Source: JAADJA01 sp963840975
GTDB lineage: Bacteria; Bacteroidota; Bacteroidia; Bacteroidales; JAADJA01
Length of the DNA: 64,000 nucleotides
NCBI GenBank assembly: GCA_963840975.1
Contig: CAWJBC010000015.1
Location: 62,001-126,000 of the forward strand
Direction of reading: 5' to 3'
The position numbers and the translations under genes are program-made. A model generated the notes under the pieces. It worked only from the letters and a program-made list of their open reading frames with translations. It searched no databases and was not told where the DNA came from. This document shows, piece after piece, positions 18,354 through 26,893 of the stretch (its first letter is position 1; every line of letters starts with the position of its first letter).

Positions 18354-19618
18354 GAAAAATACTATTAATGATACTGATGCTGTCAGTAGTTTTCAACCTC
18401 ACCCTTCAGGCTGGCAAAACGAACAAGAAGAAATTGAACCGGACCAATATCGCTGCAATTTACAACGAAAACCAGGTCATTGATTTTTCAGCCGTGATTT
18501 ATCACATTTCGGATGAAATTTCAAAAGTCTATTTGGAAATTCCCTTGAAAAATCTCAGATACAATACCGGACAGAAAAAAGATTTCCGCTTTGCAAGGTT
18601 TAATGTGTCATACGAGATGTACAGCGCTTACGAAACGAAAACCATTTTGGATTCGGGTACGCTTGCATTGACTGACACCCTTCATTTCGGACAGGATGCA
18701 AATCTGCTTATTGACTTTGACGTCAAGGCAAATTTCCCGGGTAATTACGTTTTAATGGTAACGCTCACCGACCTCAATACAAAAGAAAAGGTGAGCAGGT
18801 TTAAATTTATCAACATTTCAAAAACAAATAGATATTCATCCCAGAATTTTTTATTGACTGATAGTGACAATAATCCTTTGTTTACAAGGCATTTCGAAGA
18901 GGGACAGTTTTACAGGTTGCGATATAATCAACCAGGTATCGAGCAGTTCATTGTCCGTTTTTACAACAGGAAGTTACCACTTGCAAAACCGCCGTTTGCA
19001 GTTGAAAAAAATTTCACTTTTAAATTCACACCCGACAGTTTATACTTCCTCGGACTGACAGATGGAACCTCAGAGTTGCTTAAACTGCCATACCCAGGTA
19101 TTTATCATTTCCAAACGGATACTTCACAAACCGAAGGATTTACGTTGTTCCATTTTGATGATGGTTTTCCGGAAATTGAAACCCCGTTGCAGGCCATCCT
19201 CCCTCTGCGTTACCTTACTACACAAAAAGAATTTGAAGCGATTTTGAAATATCCCGATTATAAAATTGCCGTTGACAGTTTCTGGTTAGAAAGGGCTTCC
19301 CATCAACCTGAACGTGCAAAAAATATGATTAGCAGATACTATCAGCGGGTGGTGCTGGCTAATCACATGTTCACATCTTACCAGGAAGGCTGGAAAACAG
19401 ACCGCGGCATCATTTACATCATTTATGGACCGCCAACCGAAGTTTACCGAAAAACAGGACAGGAACAATGGATTTATGGTGAAAAAGGAAATCCTCTGAC
19501 CATTAACTTCTATTTTGACGAAGTTGAAAATCCTTTCACAGCTAATGATTACTCATTGCAGCGATCGTCTTCATTTAAATCGAGCTGGTACATTGCTATT
19601 GAGAATTGGAGGAGATAA
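18350..19618 (+). CDS. GWxTD domain-containing protein
   Basis: 422-residue exported protein of a Bacteroidota family defined by its C-terminal GWxTD motif; function unknown. Signal peptide at 1-20 (MRKILLMILMLSVVFNLTLQ). The middle is beta-rich. The C-terminal domain (from ~residue 300) carries SYQEGWKTDRGIIYIIYGPP, the defining motif, then YRKTGQEQWIYGEKGNPLTI and a final SSWYIAIENWRR. Translationally coupled to rmuC by a 4-base overlap. Nothing in the sequence identifies a substrate or partner. Confidence 0.9.
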   Translation: MRKILLMILMLSVVFNLTLQAGKTNKKKLNRTNIAAIYNENQVIDFSAVIYHISDEISKVYLEIPLKNLRYNTGQKKDFRFARFNVSYEMYSAYETKTILDSGTLALTDTLHFGQDANLLIDFDVKANFPGNYVLMVTLTDLNTKEKVSRFKFINISKTNRYSSQNFLLTDSDNNPLFTRHFEEGQFYRLRYNQPGIEQFIVRFYNRKLPLAKPPFAVEKNFTFKFTPDSLYFLGLTDGTSELLKLPYPGIYHFQTDTSQTEGFTLFHFDDGFPEIETPLQAILPLRYLTTQKEFEAILKYPDYKIAVDSFWLERASHQPERAKNMISRYYQRVVLANHMFTSYQEGWKTDRGIIYIIYGPPTEVYRKTGQEQWIYGEKGNPLTINFYFDEVENPFTANDYSLQRSSSFKSSWYIAIENWRR

Positions 19619-19878
19619 AGTGTAAAATTCAAAGGAAAAAGTTAAAAACCTTATAGAAGATAATTTGAAAGGTAACGCTCGATATTAGCCCGTAAATAAT
19701 AATAGGAAAACTTTTAATACTACGCGAATGATAAAATGTCGTTTTAGCATTTAAGTCGGCCGTCAGCAATCAACAGTCAGCATATATTGCCGATTACAGA
19801 CTGAAGATTGGAGAATTTATAATTCTGAAATTTATCCCGTTTGCAGTATAACTATCAATTTGTCATTTTCTGTTTTAA

Positions 19879-21045
19879 CTATTTCTCCTTTCTTCGATTG
19901 ATTTCTTTTATGAGCAGACCCAATTCCCTGCCTGTCTGACCTGCGATAGAGGTGTTCTCCTCAGCTCTTCTGATAAGATAAGGTAAAACAGATTTTACGG
20001 GACCAAATGGAACATATTTGGCAACATTATAGCCCTCGTTAGCCAGATTAAAACTTATGTGGTCGCTCATGCCGTAAAGTTGCGAAAACCAGCAACGGGA
20101 ATCGTTTTTTGCAATGCCGTGTTCTGCCATCAACTCTGTCATGTACCGGGAGCTATATTCGTTATGGGTTCCATTGAAAACCGAAATCCGATCAATGTGT
20201 TCAAAGCAAAACTTCAGCGCAGCATTATAATCCCGGTCAGTGCTTCCCTTATCCGGTTGAATGGGGTCAGGATAACCCTTTTCGGCTGCCCTTTCCCTTT
20301 CCCTTTCCATATAGGCACCCCTCACAAATTTTGCACCCAGGAAATACCCTTTTTGTTTGGCTGCTTCGTAAGCCTGCTGCAACTTTTCAAGCCTGTCAGT
20401 TCGGTACATCTGGTAAGTATTGAAAACAATCGCTTTTCCTTTGTTGTACTTTTCCATATTTGTATAAACCACCTCGTCAATAAAATTCTGGAACCAGGAA
20501 TCTTCGGCGTCAATCAAAATTGGAATGGAATTCTCATAAGCCGTCCGGCAAAGCTTTTCAACCCTGCTCCTGAAATTATCCGCTTCCTTCTTCTCCCCTT
20601 CCGATAAACTCAACGCGGAGCTTACTTTTTCCAAAACAGTATGGGTTGTAAATGCTGTCGGTTTAAACACAACAAACGGAATATTCGAATCACCGGCAGC
20701 ATTATAAATTGTCTTCAGGGTTTCATCCAATGCCTTTTGAATATCTTCCGGCGATTCCTTTCCTTCAACAGAATAATCGAGAATACCCTTCACCTTCCCT
20801 TTTTCAAGAATCCGGACATTTTTGCGACATTCATCTATCGTTTCACCACCCACAAAGTGGGCGTAAATCGTAGGTTTCACTGCCCAGTCAACCGGAATGT
20901 GCCAACGAATAGCAACATTTGTCAGCATTTTCCCAAACGAAACGAGGGAATTGCTACTTAACATCCGAAATAAAAGGTAAGCCCGGCGCAATTCACGACC
21001 CGAGCGGTGAGCGAAAGCTATTTGAGTGTTTTCGAAAGATAACAT
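19879..21045 (-). CDS. Proline dehydrogenase (PRODH), monofunctional
   Basis: FAD-dependent enzyme oxidising L-proline to pyrroline-5-carboxylate and passing electrons to quinone. 388 residues from ATG 21045 (MLSFENTQIAFAHRSGRELR); the frame is open to 21099 but the extra residues are not family-like. The TIM-barrel motifs are visible: LDYSVEGKESPEDI, VVFKPTAFTTHTVLEKVS, PILIDAEDSWFQNFIDE, VFNTYQMYRTDRLEKL, FLGAKFVRGAYMERERERAA (substrate-binding KxVRGAY), FNGTHNEYS, YGMSDHISFNLA and YLIRRAEENTS. There is no P5C dehydrogenase domain, so it is the stand-alone form usual in Bacteroidota. Divergent from aroB. Confidence 0.95.
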   Translation of the reverse strand: MLSFENTQIAFAHRSGRELRRAYLLFRMLSSNSLVSFGKMLTNVAIRWHIPVDWAVKPTIYAHFVGGETIDECRKNVRILEKGKVKGILDYSVEGKESPEDIQKALDETLKTIYNAAGDSNIPFVVFKPTAFTTHTVLEKVSSALSLSEGEKKEADNFRSRVEKLCRTAYENSIPILIDAEDSWFQNFIDEVVYTNMEKYNKGKAIVFNTYQMYRTDRLEKLQQAYEAAKQKGYFLGAKFVRGAYMERERERAAEKGYPDPIQPDKGSTDRDYNAALKFCFEHIDRISVFNGTHNEYSSRYMTELMAEHGIAKNDSRCWFSQLYGMSDHISFNLANEGYNVAKYVPFGPVKSVLPYLIRRAEENTSIAGQTGRELGLLIKEINRRKEK

Positions 21046-21218
21046 ATTCAAAAGTTTTAAAAACGATGCTATAGTTGAATTAGAGTGTGCAAAGATCAAA
21101 AAATTATTTGGTGTAATGGATTAAATATAAACATGAACAGAAACTAAATTTTGATATTCAACCAAATGATTTGAAAGTTTAATTTTAAAAACGCAAAATT
21201 TCACTATTTTTGCTAAGT

Positions 21219-22304
21219 ATGATGCAAAAGATATTTAATTCCAAAGGATATTCGATTTTTATCGGAGATGATGTTTACGATACCATTCGTTCATTTTTAT
21301 ATCAGTTTGAATTTTCGGAACATAAGATATTTGTTCTGGCGGATAAAAACAGCCGTAGATATTGCTTACCCAGGCTGATGAGCAACATCCAGGTGTTTCA
21401 GAAAGTTCACATACTCGAGATACAGGATGGTGAGGAATTCAAAAACCTGAATACCTGTCAGCGATTATGGCAGGAGTTGGCTGATAACCATGCCGACCGC
21501 AATTCAATCCTGATCAATCTGGGTGGTGGCGTAATTTGCGATATGGGAGGCTTCGTGGCTTCCACTTTCAAGCGTGGCATAAGTTACCTGAACATTCCCA
21601 CTACCCTGCTCTCAATGGTTGACGCTGCAATCGGAGGGAAGGTCGGAATTGATTTGAAAGGGCTGAAAAATGAAGTCGGATTGTTTGAAAATCCGCAGGT
21701 CGTTTTTATTATTCCCGAGTTTTTGGATACATTGCCGGAGCGGCAACTGCAATCGGGATTTGCTGAAGTGATAAAACATTCCCTTATTTACGAAAAACAG
21801 TTTTGGGACGACCTGTCGTCAAAACCTTTCAGCCAAATAAAAGATTGGAGGGAGATCATTGACTGGTCGGTCGAGATAAAAAACTATTTTGTGTTGGAAG
21901 ACCCTTTCGATAAAGGATTCCGTAAGGTTCTGAATTTTGGACACACCATCGGACATGCTTTCGAAACGTTTTCTTTACAAAACGATAGTCAGCCGCTGTT
22001 GCACGGTGAAGCTGTTGCAATTGGGCTGATATGTGAATTATATATTTCGAACCAACAGGTTAAGTTACCCCAAAATGAAATGGATGAAATCATTCAGTAC
22101 ATTGCGGCAAATTATAAACCTTACCCTCTTCGATCAGGAAATTTCGATCTGATCATTGACAACATGAAACACGATAAGAAAAACACGGGTAACAAGTTTA
22201 ATTTTACCCTGCTAACTTCTATCGGCAACAGTCTGATCAACCAGGAGGTTGACATCAAACTGATCAATGAAAGCATGAGGTTTTATCAGAATCTGAAAAG
22301 CTAA
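21219..22304 (+). CDS. aroB: 3-dehydroquinate synthase
   Basis: Second step of the shikimate pathway: cyclises DAHP to 3-dehydroquinate using NAD+ and a divalent metal. About 361 residues from ATG 21219 (MMQKIFNSKGYSIFIGDDVY). Visible motifs: nucleotide-binding NLGGGVICDMGGFVASTFKRG, substrate loop IPTTLLSMVDAAIGGKVGID, RQLQSGFAEVIKHSLIYEK and the metal-ligand segment LNFGHTIGHAFE with a later LLHGEAVAIGL. The length is normal. It is 42 bases upstream of aroA on the same strand, so an aroBA shikimate operon is likely. Confidence 0.96.
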   Translation: MMQKIFNSKGYSIFIGDDVYDTIRSFLYQFEFSEHKIFVLADKNSRRYCLPRLMSNIQVFQKVHILEIQDGEEFKNLNTCQRLWQELADNHADRNSILINLGGGVICDMGGFVASTFKRGISYLNIPTTLLSMVDAAIGGKVGIDLKGLKNEVGLFENPQVVFIIPEFLDTLPERQLQSGFAEVIKHSLIYEKQFWDDLSSKPFSQIKDWREIIDWSVEIKNYFVLEDPFDKGFRKVLNFGHTIGHAFETFSLQNDSQPLLHGEAVAIGLICELYISNQQVKLPQNEMDEIIQYIAANYKPYPLRSGNFDLIIDNMKHDKKNTGNKFNFTLLTSIGNSLINQEVDIKLINESMRFYQNLKS

Positions 22305-22346
22305 GATCCAGGTTTAAGTATTATAAAGTTTTACCACAGGCATGAA

Positions 22347-23610
22347 GTGAAACCGGTTACCATTCATAAAAACAAAGGTTTTATTAAAGGCAAAATCACT
22401 CTGCCCGCGTCCAAAAGCATCAGCAACAGGGCTTTGATCATTAATTATCTGAGTGGCGACAAACTGCAATTGAATAATCTTTCACCTGCAGATGATACGC
22501 AACTGATGGTTACATTGCTTAGCAGAATAGAAAAACAAAAAGGGTCAGAAATACCCATAACGATTGATTGCCAAAATGCAGGAACTGTCGCGCGATTTTT
22601 GACCGCTTTGCTTGCCATTACTCCCGGGAAATGGCTGATAACGGGGTCTGGCAGAATGAAAGAGCGACCGGTCGGAATTCTGGTTGACTGTCTGAATAGT
22701 ATGGGTGGTTCAATCGAATATAAAGGGGAAGACGCTTTCCTGCCATTGCTCATCGAAGGAAAACCTTTGAAAGGAGAAGAAATTGAAATTGACGGAAGTG
22801 TGAGCAGTCAGTTTATATCTGCATTGCTTCTTATCTCTCCTGAAATTCAGGGCGGTTTATCCGTTAAGTTTAAAAACAAAGTCAATTCGTTGCCTTATAT
22901 AGAAATGACATTAAAGTTATTGAACCGATTCGGGATTAAATCAAGTTTCGGTGATAAGACAATAAGGATCAATCCGCAGGAATTTAAACCTGGTGCGCTC
23001 ATTATTGAACCCGACTGGACTTCCGCTTCCTATTGGTATGAAATAGCCGCTTTTGCTGATAAAACGGATATTGTTTTAAAAGGACTTCAAAAGGAAAGCC
23101 TGCAAGGTGATGCAATTCTTTCAGCTATTTTCAAACAGTTTGGCGTTAGAACCGAATACCTGACGGATGGAATAAGATTGACGAAATCAGGTGAAATTGT
23201 CTCAGCATTTTCAATTGATTTCACTCACTGCCCTGATCTTGCACAGGCGGTAATTGTTACTTGCGCCGGTTTGAATATACCGGGAAAATTCACCGGACTT
23301 GAGAGCCTCCGGATTAAAGAAACCGATCGCATAAAAGCTCTTGTACAACGAATTAAATAAGCTTGGCATAATATCCCAGACTATTGGGCAGTCAGAATTC
23401 AGAACCCATTTCGCCTCTGGCGAAACAAAACCCAAAACCCGGAACCCAAAACCCATAAAAACGTACGGAGACCACCGAATGGCGATGGCATTCGCCCCCC
23501 TGGCTATGATTTACAATACCATCCAAATTGAAAACCCTGAAGTTGTTTCCAAATCTTACCCTGGATATTGGGATGATTTAACAGTGGCAGGATTCATTTT
23601 GAGAGACTGA
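22347..23610 (+). CDS. aroA: 3-phosphoshikimate 1-carboxyvinyltransferase (EPSP synthase), frameshift and repeat-derived insert
   Basis: Transfers enolpyruvyl from PEP to shikimate-3-phosphate. Starts at GTG 22347 (ATG 22342 is out of frame and stops at once). Motifs: LPASKSISNRALIINYLSGD, CQNAGTVARFLTALLA, GSGRMKERPVGILVD, DGSVSSQFISALLL, EPDWTSASYWYEIAA, GLESLRIKETDRIKAL. At ~23340 the frame is lost; a one-base shift (CTTG to three bases) joins it to YNELNKLGIISQT in the next frame, which ends with the essential TYGDHRMAMAFAPLAM. In the variable loop before that motif lies an in-frame segment encoded by a degenerate heptanucleotide array with a hairpin (23394-23454). Whether the enzyme works depends on whether the frameshift is real. 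Confidence 0.88.
23394..23454 (+). repeat. Heptanucleotide array with hairpin inside aroA
   Basis: Units AGAATTC and AGAACCC (23394-23407), then a perfect 7-bp hairpin TTTCGCC-TCT-GGCGAAA (23409-23425), then AAAACCC, AAAACCC, GGAACCC, AAAACCC (23427-23454). Units of this kind are intergenic elsewhere in the window. Here the array is translated as part of a loop of EPSP synthase. Confidence 0.75.
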
Positions 23611-23721
23611 AAAAGTTTTTTTAAAGTTGAAAAATGAACGATCCTTGTTAATTACAATTTAAAACTTACCCATTTCCCGTTGATTCATTTAAATATCTTT
23701 GTATCCAATCAGACGAACATT

Positions 23722-24441
23722 ATGACCGTTGATATATTTATCCCTTGCTTTGTTGACCAGATTTATCCTCAAACCGGGATGAACATGGTTAAGATACTTG
23801 AAAAATGCGGTGTTGAGGTTCATTACAACGATAACCAAACCTGTTGCGGGCAAATGGCTTTTAACAGTGGTTATTGGGACGAAGCTAAAGAACTCGGCTC
23901 CAAATTCATCGAAGACTTTCCGAACGATCATCCCGTGGTGGCTCCTTCGGCATCCTGTGTAGGTTATGTGAAAAGCCATTTTGATAAACTGTTTTTCAAT
24001 ACAGCTTACCATCTCAAATATAAAAAACTTCAGAAAAATATTTATGAATTCACCGATTTCATGGTAAACGTGTTAAAGGTGACTGATGTGGGAGCTTCCT
24101 TTCCTCATAAAGTGACCTTTCATGATTCATGCGCAGCATTGAGGGACTACGGATTAAAGGACCAACCCCGAATTCTTTTGCGAAATGTTAAGGGTATCGA
24201 ATTGATCGAAATGAAGGATACGGATGTCTGTTGCGGGTTTGGAGGAACTTTTGCAGTGAAACATGAGTCCATTTCAACAGCAATGGCAGAGCAAAAAATT
24301 CACAACGCCCTCGAAACAGGCGCTGAATATATCATCTCAACCGATTCGTCATGCCTGATGCACCAGGAAGGCTTCATCAAAAAGCACAAACTTCCGGTCA
24401 AAGTTGCTCATATTGCTGATGTCCTGGCATCAGGATGGTAG
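23722..24441 (+). CDS. (Fe-S)-binding CCG-domain protein, LutA/LldE-like
   Basis: 239 residues from ATG 23722 (MTVDIFIPCFVDQIYPQTGM). It contains two cysteine-rich CCG domains: NDNQTCCGQMAFNSGYWDEA with PSASCVGYVKSHF, and FHDSCAALRDYGL with DTDVCCGFGGTFAVKH, ending in STDSSCLMHQEGF. This matches the small subunit LutA/LldE/YkgE of lactate-utilisation complexes and related heterodisulfide-reductase-type subunits that hold Fe-S clusters. LutB and LutC partners are not next to it here, so the electron-transfer partner is unknown. The upstream frame to 23680 is open but unlikely. It is a separate unit between aroA and the patatin gene. Confidence 0.88.
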   Translation: MTVDIFIPCFVDQIYPQTGMNMVKILEKCGVEVHYNDNQTCCGQMAFNSGYWDEAKELGSKFIEDFPNDHPVVAPSASCVGYVKSHFDKLFFNTAYHLKYKKLQKNIYEFTDFMVNVLKVTDVGASFPHKVTFHDSCAALRDYGLKDQPRILLRNVKGIELIEMKDTDVCCGFGGTFAVKHESISTAMAEQKIHNALETGAEYIISTDSSCLMHQEGFIKKHKLPVKVAHIADVLASGW

Positions 24442-24475
24442 GGCTATTACTTCATTACCAAATTAATTTGCAATT

Positions 24476-26827
24476 ATGTTAGTACGTAAATTGTCAATTA
24501 TCTTTTCCATTGCTTTTACAATTCTTCATACAGCCGGTTTTGGGCAGCCTCCGGCAGATAGCCAGACCAAACCGCACAAACTTGGACTGGTATTAAGTGG
24601 TGGTGGGGCCAAGGGCATAGCCCATGTTGGTATTTTGAAAGCATTAGAAAAGGAAGGTATCCGGCCTGATTATATTACCGGAACCAGCATGGGCAGCATT
24701 ATTGGCGGTTTGTATGCAATCGGTTATACTGCCGACCAGCTTGATACCATCGTCCGAGCAATCAATTGGGACCTTGTGCTTTCAAACAATATTTCCCTCA
24801 ATTTTATATCGTATGAAGAAAAAGAATATTACAACCGTTACCTGCTTGAATTTCCAGTCGAAGATTGGAAACTAAAACTTCCTTCAGGTATGATTGAAGG
24901 GCAGACCTTAAACGAAGTACTGAACCATTATACCTGGCCTTCCAACAAGTACCGAACGTTCGACGAATTTCCCATTCCGTTCAGATGTGTGGCAACCGAC
25001 GTAAGTACAGGCAAGCCTATAGTTTTCAAAGACGGTTCCCTCGCGCAGGCTATCCGGGCAAGTATGGCCATTCCAACTGCATTTACAGCAGTTGATCTGG
25101 ATACTACCTTAGCTGTAGACGGTGGTGTGGTAAATAATTTCCCGGTCGAAGAATTATTTGCAATGGGTGCTGACATAGTAATTGGTGTTGATGTGGGCGA
25201 TGGATTAATACCCGCGAAAAAATTAAGCGGTATGACTGATATACTTTTTCAGGTTTCAATGTTCAAGAGCCTGGAGAGAATAGAAGAGCAAGTTAAAAAG
25301 TGCGACATATATATCAGACCCGACCTGAAAGGTTATGGAACAGCCAGTTTTAGTAATTACGCAGAAATTCTTGAGCTGGGTTATAACACAGGTGAGGAAT
25401 ACAGGTCAAAATTTAAAGAGCTAAAAGAAACTTATGGATTGAAAGAAAAAAAACATCAGGCTGTCTCGTTTATTTCCGATCCCATTACGATTGAAAAGGT
25501 ATCAATTTCAGGAAACAAATGGTCATCTGAAAAGTTGGTATCCAGTAAACTCGGAATCGAAAAGGATAATCAATACACACAAAAGGATATAGAGGAAGGA
25601 GTGAGAAGGGTTTATGGAACTAACATTTTCAAGAAAGTAAACCTTAATATTACCCGACGAAAAAAATCAGACTACTATACGCTTGCCCTCGAACTTGATG
25701 AAAAACCAAGAATCCTTTTTAAAAGCGCACTGCATTACGATAATACGTTTTTAGCCGGCATTACGTTAAATATGACCCTAAGAGATTATTTGATCAAATC
25801 GTCACGGTTTATCCTGGCGGGAGATCTTTCAAAAAATCCTAAATTTCTGTTCGATTATCTTCAGTACATCGGTAACGAGCAAAGCAAAGCATTTAACTTC
25901 AGGTATAATTTTTTAAACGAACAAATTCCCAGCTACAACGAAGGCAAGCTCGAGGATGTAGACATTACCACGGAGCACAATTTCAGAATGGGGTTTTTAA
26001 CCACTCAGCAACTGGATAAATGCTATTATATTGGAGCAGGGCTTAAACTTGACTCACAAAAGGCAAAGTTTTCGAACGTAATTCCTGATGGAATAAAGCA
26101 TGGTAATTTCAACAATATGAAATTAGAAACTGCTTTTTTCAATAATACCATGAACGACCGAAATTACCCGACCAATGGAAAAGACTTATCATTTCACGGT
26201 GATTTATATTTATACAACTTCTATAATGTAAAATTTGATAAGGGTATAGATTCTATCTTTTTTATTTCAGAAGATCCACCGGATTATTTGACTGAAGACG
26301 AATTTAATAATCAGATACTCAATCCGCTTACGCCCGGCATTTATGGTCTTTTGCAACTCAGGTACTACAGGTACATACCGTTAAAGCAAAATAGCCAATT
26401 AATACCATATATTTCTGCCGGAATTACTTTATCGGGAGAAGAGTCCGGATTATTTGAGGGATTCAGGATTGGTGGACATCAGATGGTTAAATCTACTGAC
26501 GTCCGTTGTTTTGGTTTGAATTTTGCCGAGAAGGGTTATGATAATTACCTGCTTACCGGACTTCATTTTCAGCAAATTTTACTTAGCAGTATATTTCTGA
26601 ATTTAGGAACAGATTTCCTTTTACCCTATGAATATGTTTCATTAAACAATCTGGACGATTTCAGTATCAACACAGCCATCAATCAATATTCCATGCTTGG
26701 TTATGGTGCTAAACTGATGTATAAAAGTTTTATCGGACCCATCAGCGTAGGAATAAGCAGGAATACACGCGATTCGTATATTCGATATTATTTTGCACTG
26801 GGATTTTCTTTCAATTACAATGATTAA
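24476..26827 (+). CDS. Patatin-like phospholipase fused to POTRA and outer-membrane barrel (type Vd-like)
   Basis: 783 residues. Signal peptide ~1-22. The patatin lipase domain (~residues 35-230) has all catalytic features: oxyanion loop LVLSGGGAKGIAHVGILKAL, nucleophile GTSMGSIIGGLYA and the aspartate of LAVDGGVVNNFPVEEL. A POTRA-like domain follows (~340-400: ITIEKVSISGNKWSSEKLVS and VYGTNIFKKVNLNI), then a C-terminal Omp85-type beta-barrel to the end, finishing in aromatic FALGFSFNYND. This is the layout of type Vd patatin autotransporters (PlpD group), common in Bacteroidota with an intact barrel. The lipase probably acts on phospholipids at or outside the outer membrane. Likely monocistronic. 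Confidence 0.92.
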   Translation: MLVRKLSIIFSIAFTILHTAGFGQPPADSQTKPHKLGLVLSGGGAKGIAHVGILKALEKEGIRPDYITGTSMGSIIGGLYAIGYTADQLDTIVRAINWDLVLSNNISLNFISYEEKEYYNRYLLEFPVEDWKLKLPSGMIEGQTLNEVLNHYTWPSNKYRTFDEFPIPFRCVATDVSTGKPIVFKDGSLAQAIRASMAIPTAFTAVDLDTTLAVDGGVVNNFPVEELFAMGADIVIGVDVGDGLIPAKKLSGMTDILFQVSMFKSLERIEEQVKKCDIYIRPDLKGYGTASFSNYAEILELGYNTGEEYRSKFKELKETYGLKEKKHQAVSFISDPITIEKVSISGNKWSSEKLVSSKLGIEKDNQYTQKDIEEGVRRVYGTNIFKKVNLNITRRKKSDYYTLALELDEKPRILFKSALHYDNTFLAGITLNMTLRDYLIKSSRFILAGDLSKNPKFLFDYLQYIGNEQSKAFNFRYNFLNEQIPSYNEGKLEDVDITTEHNFRMGFLTTQQLDKCYYIGAGLKLDSQKAKFSNVIPDGIKHGNFNNMKLETAFFNNTMNDRNYPTNGKDLSFHGDLYLYNFYNVKFDKGIDSIFFISEDPPDYLTEDEFNNQILNPLTPGIYGLLQLRYYRYIPLKQNSQLIPYISAGITLSGEESGLFEGFRIGGHQMVKSTDVRCFGLNFAEKGYDNYLLTGLHFQQILLSSIFLNLGTDFLLPYEYVSLNNLDDFSINTAINQYSMLGYGAKLMYKSFIGPISVGISRNTRDSYIRYYFALGFSFNYND

Positions 26828-26893
26828 AAAATCCTGGGTAGTCGCAACGTGATCTCCTTTTTTTTTATATTTTCGTAATAAAATAAAATAGGA

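Noticed and set aside
20059..20607. 182-codon frame opposite proline dehydrogenase
   Set aside because: Antisense to a well-supported enzyme with all motifs intact.
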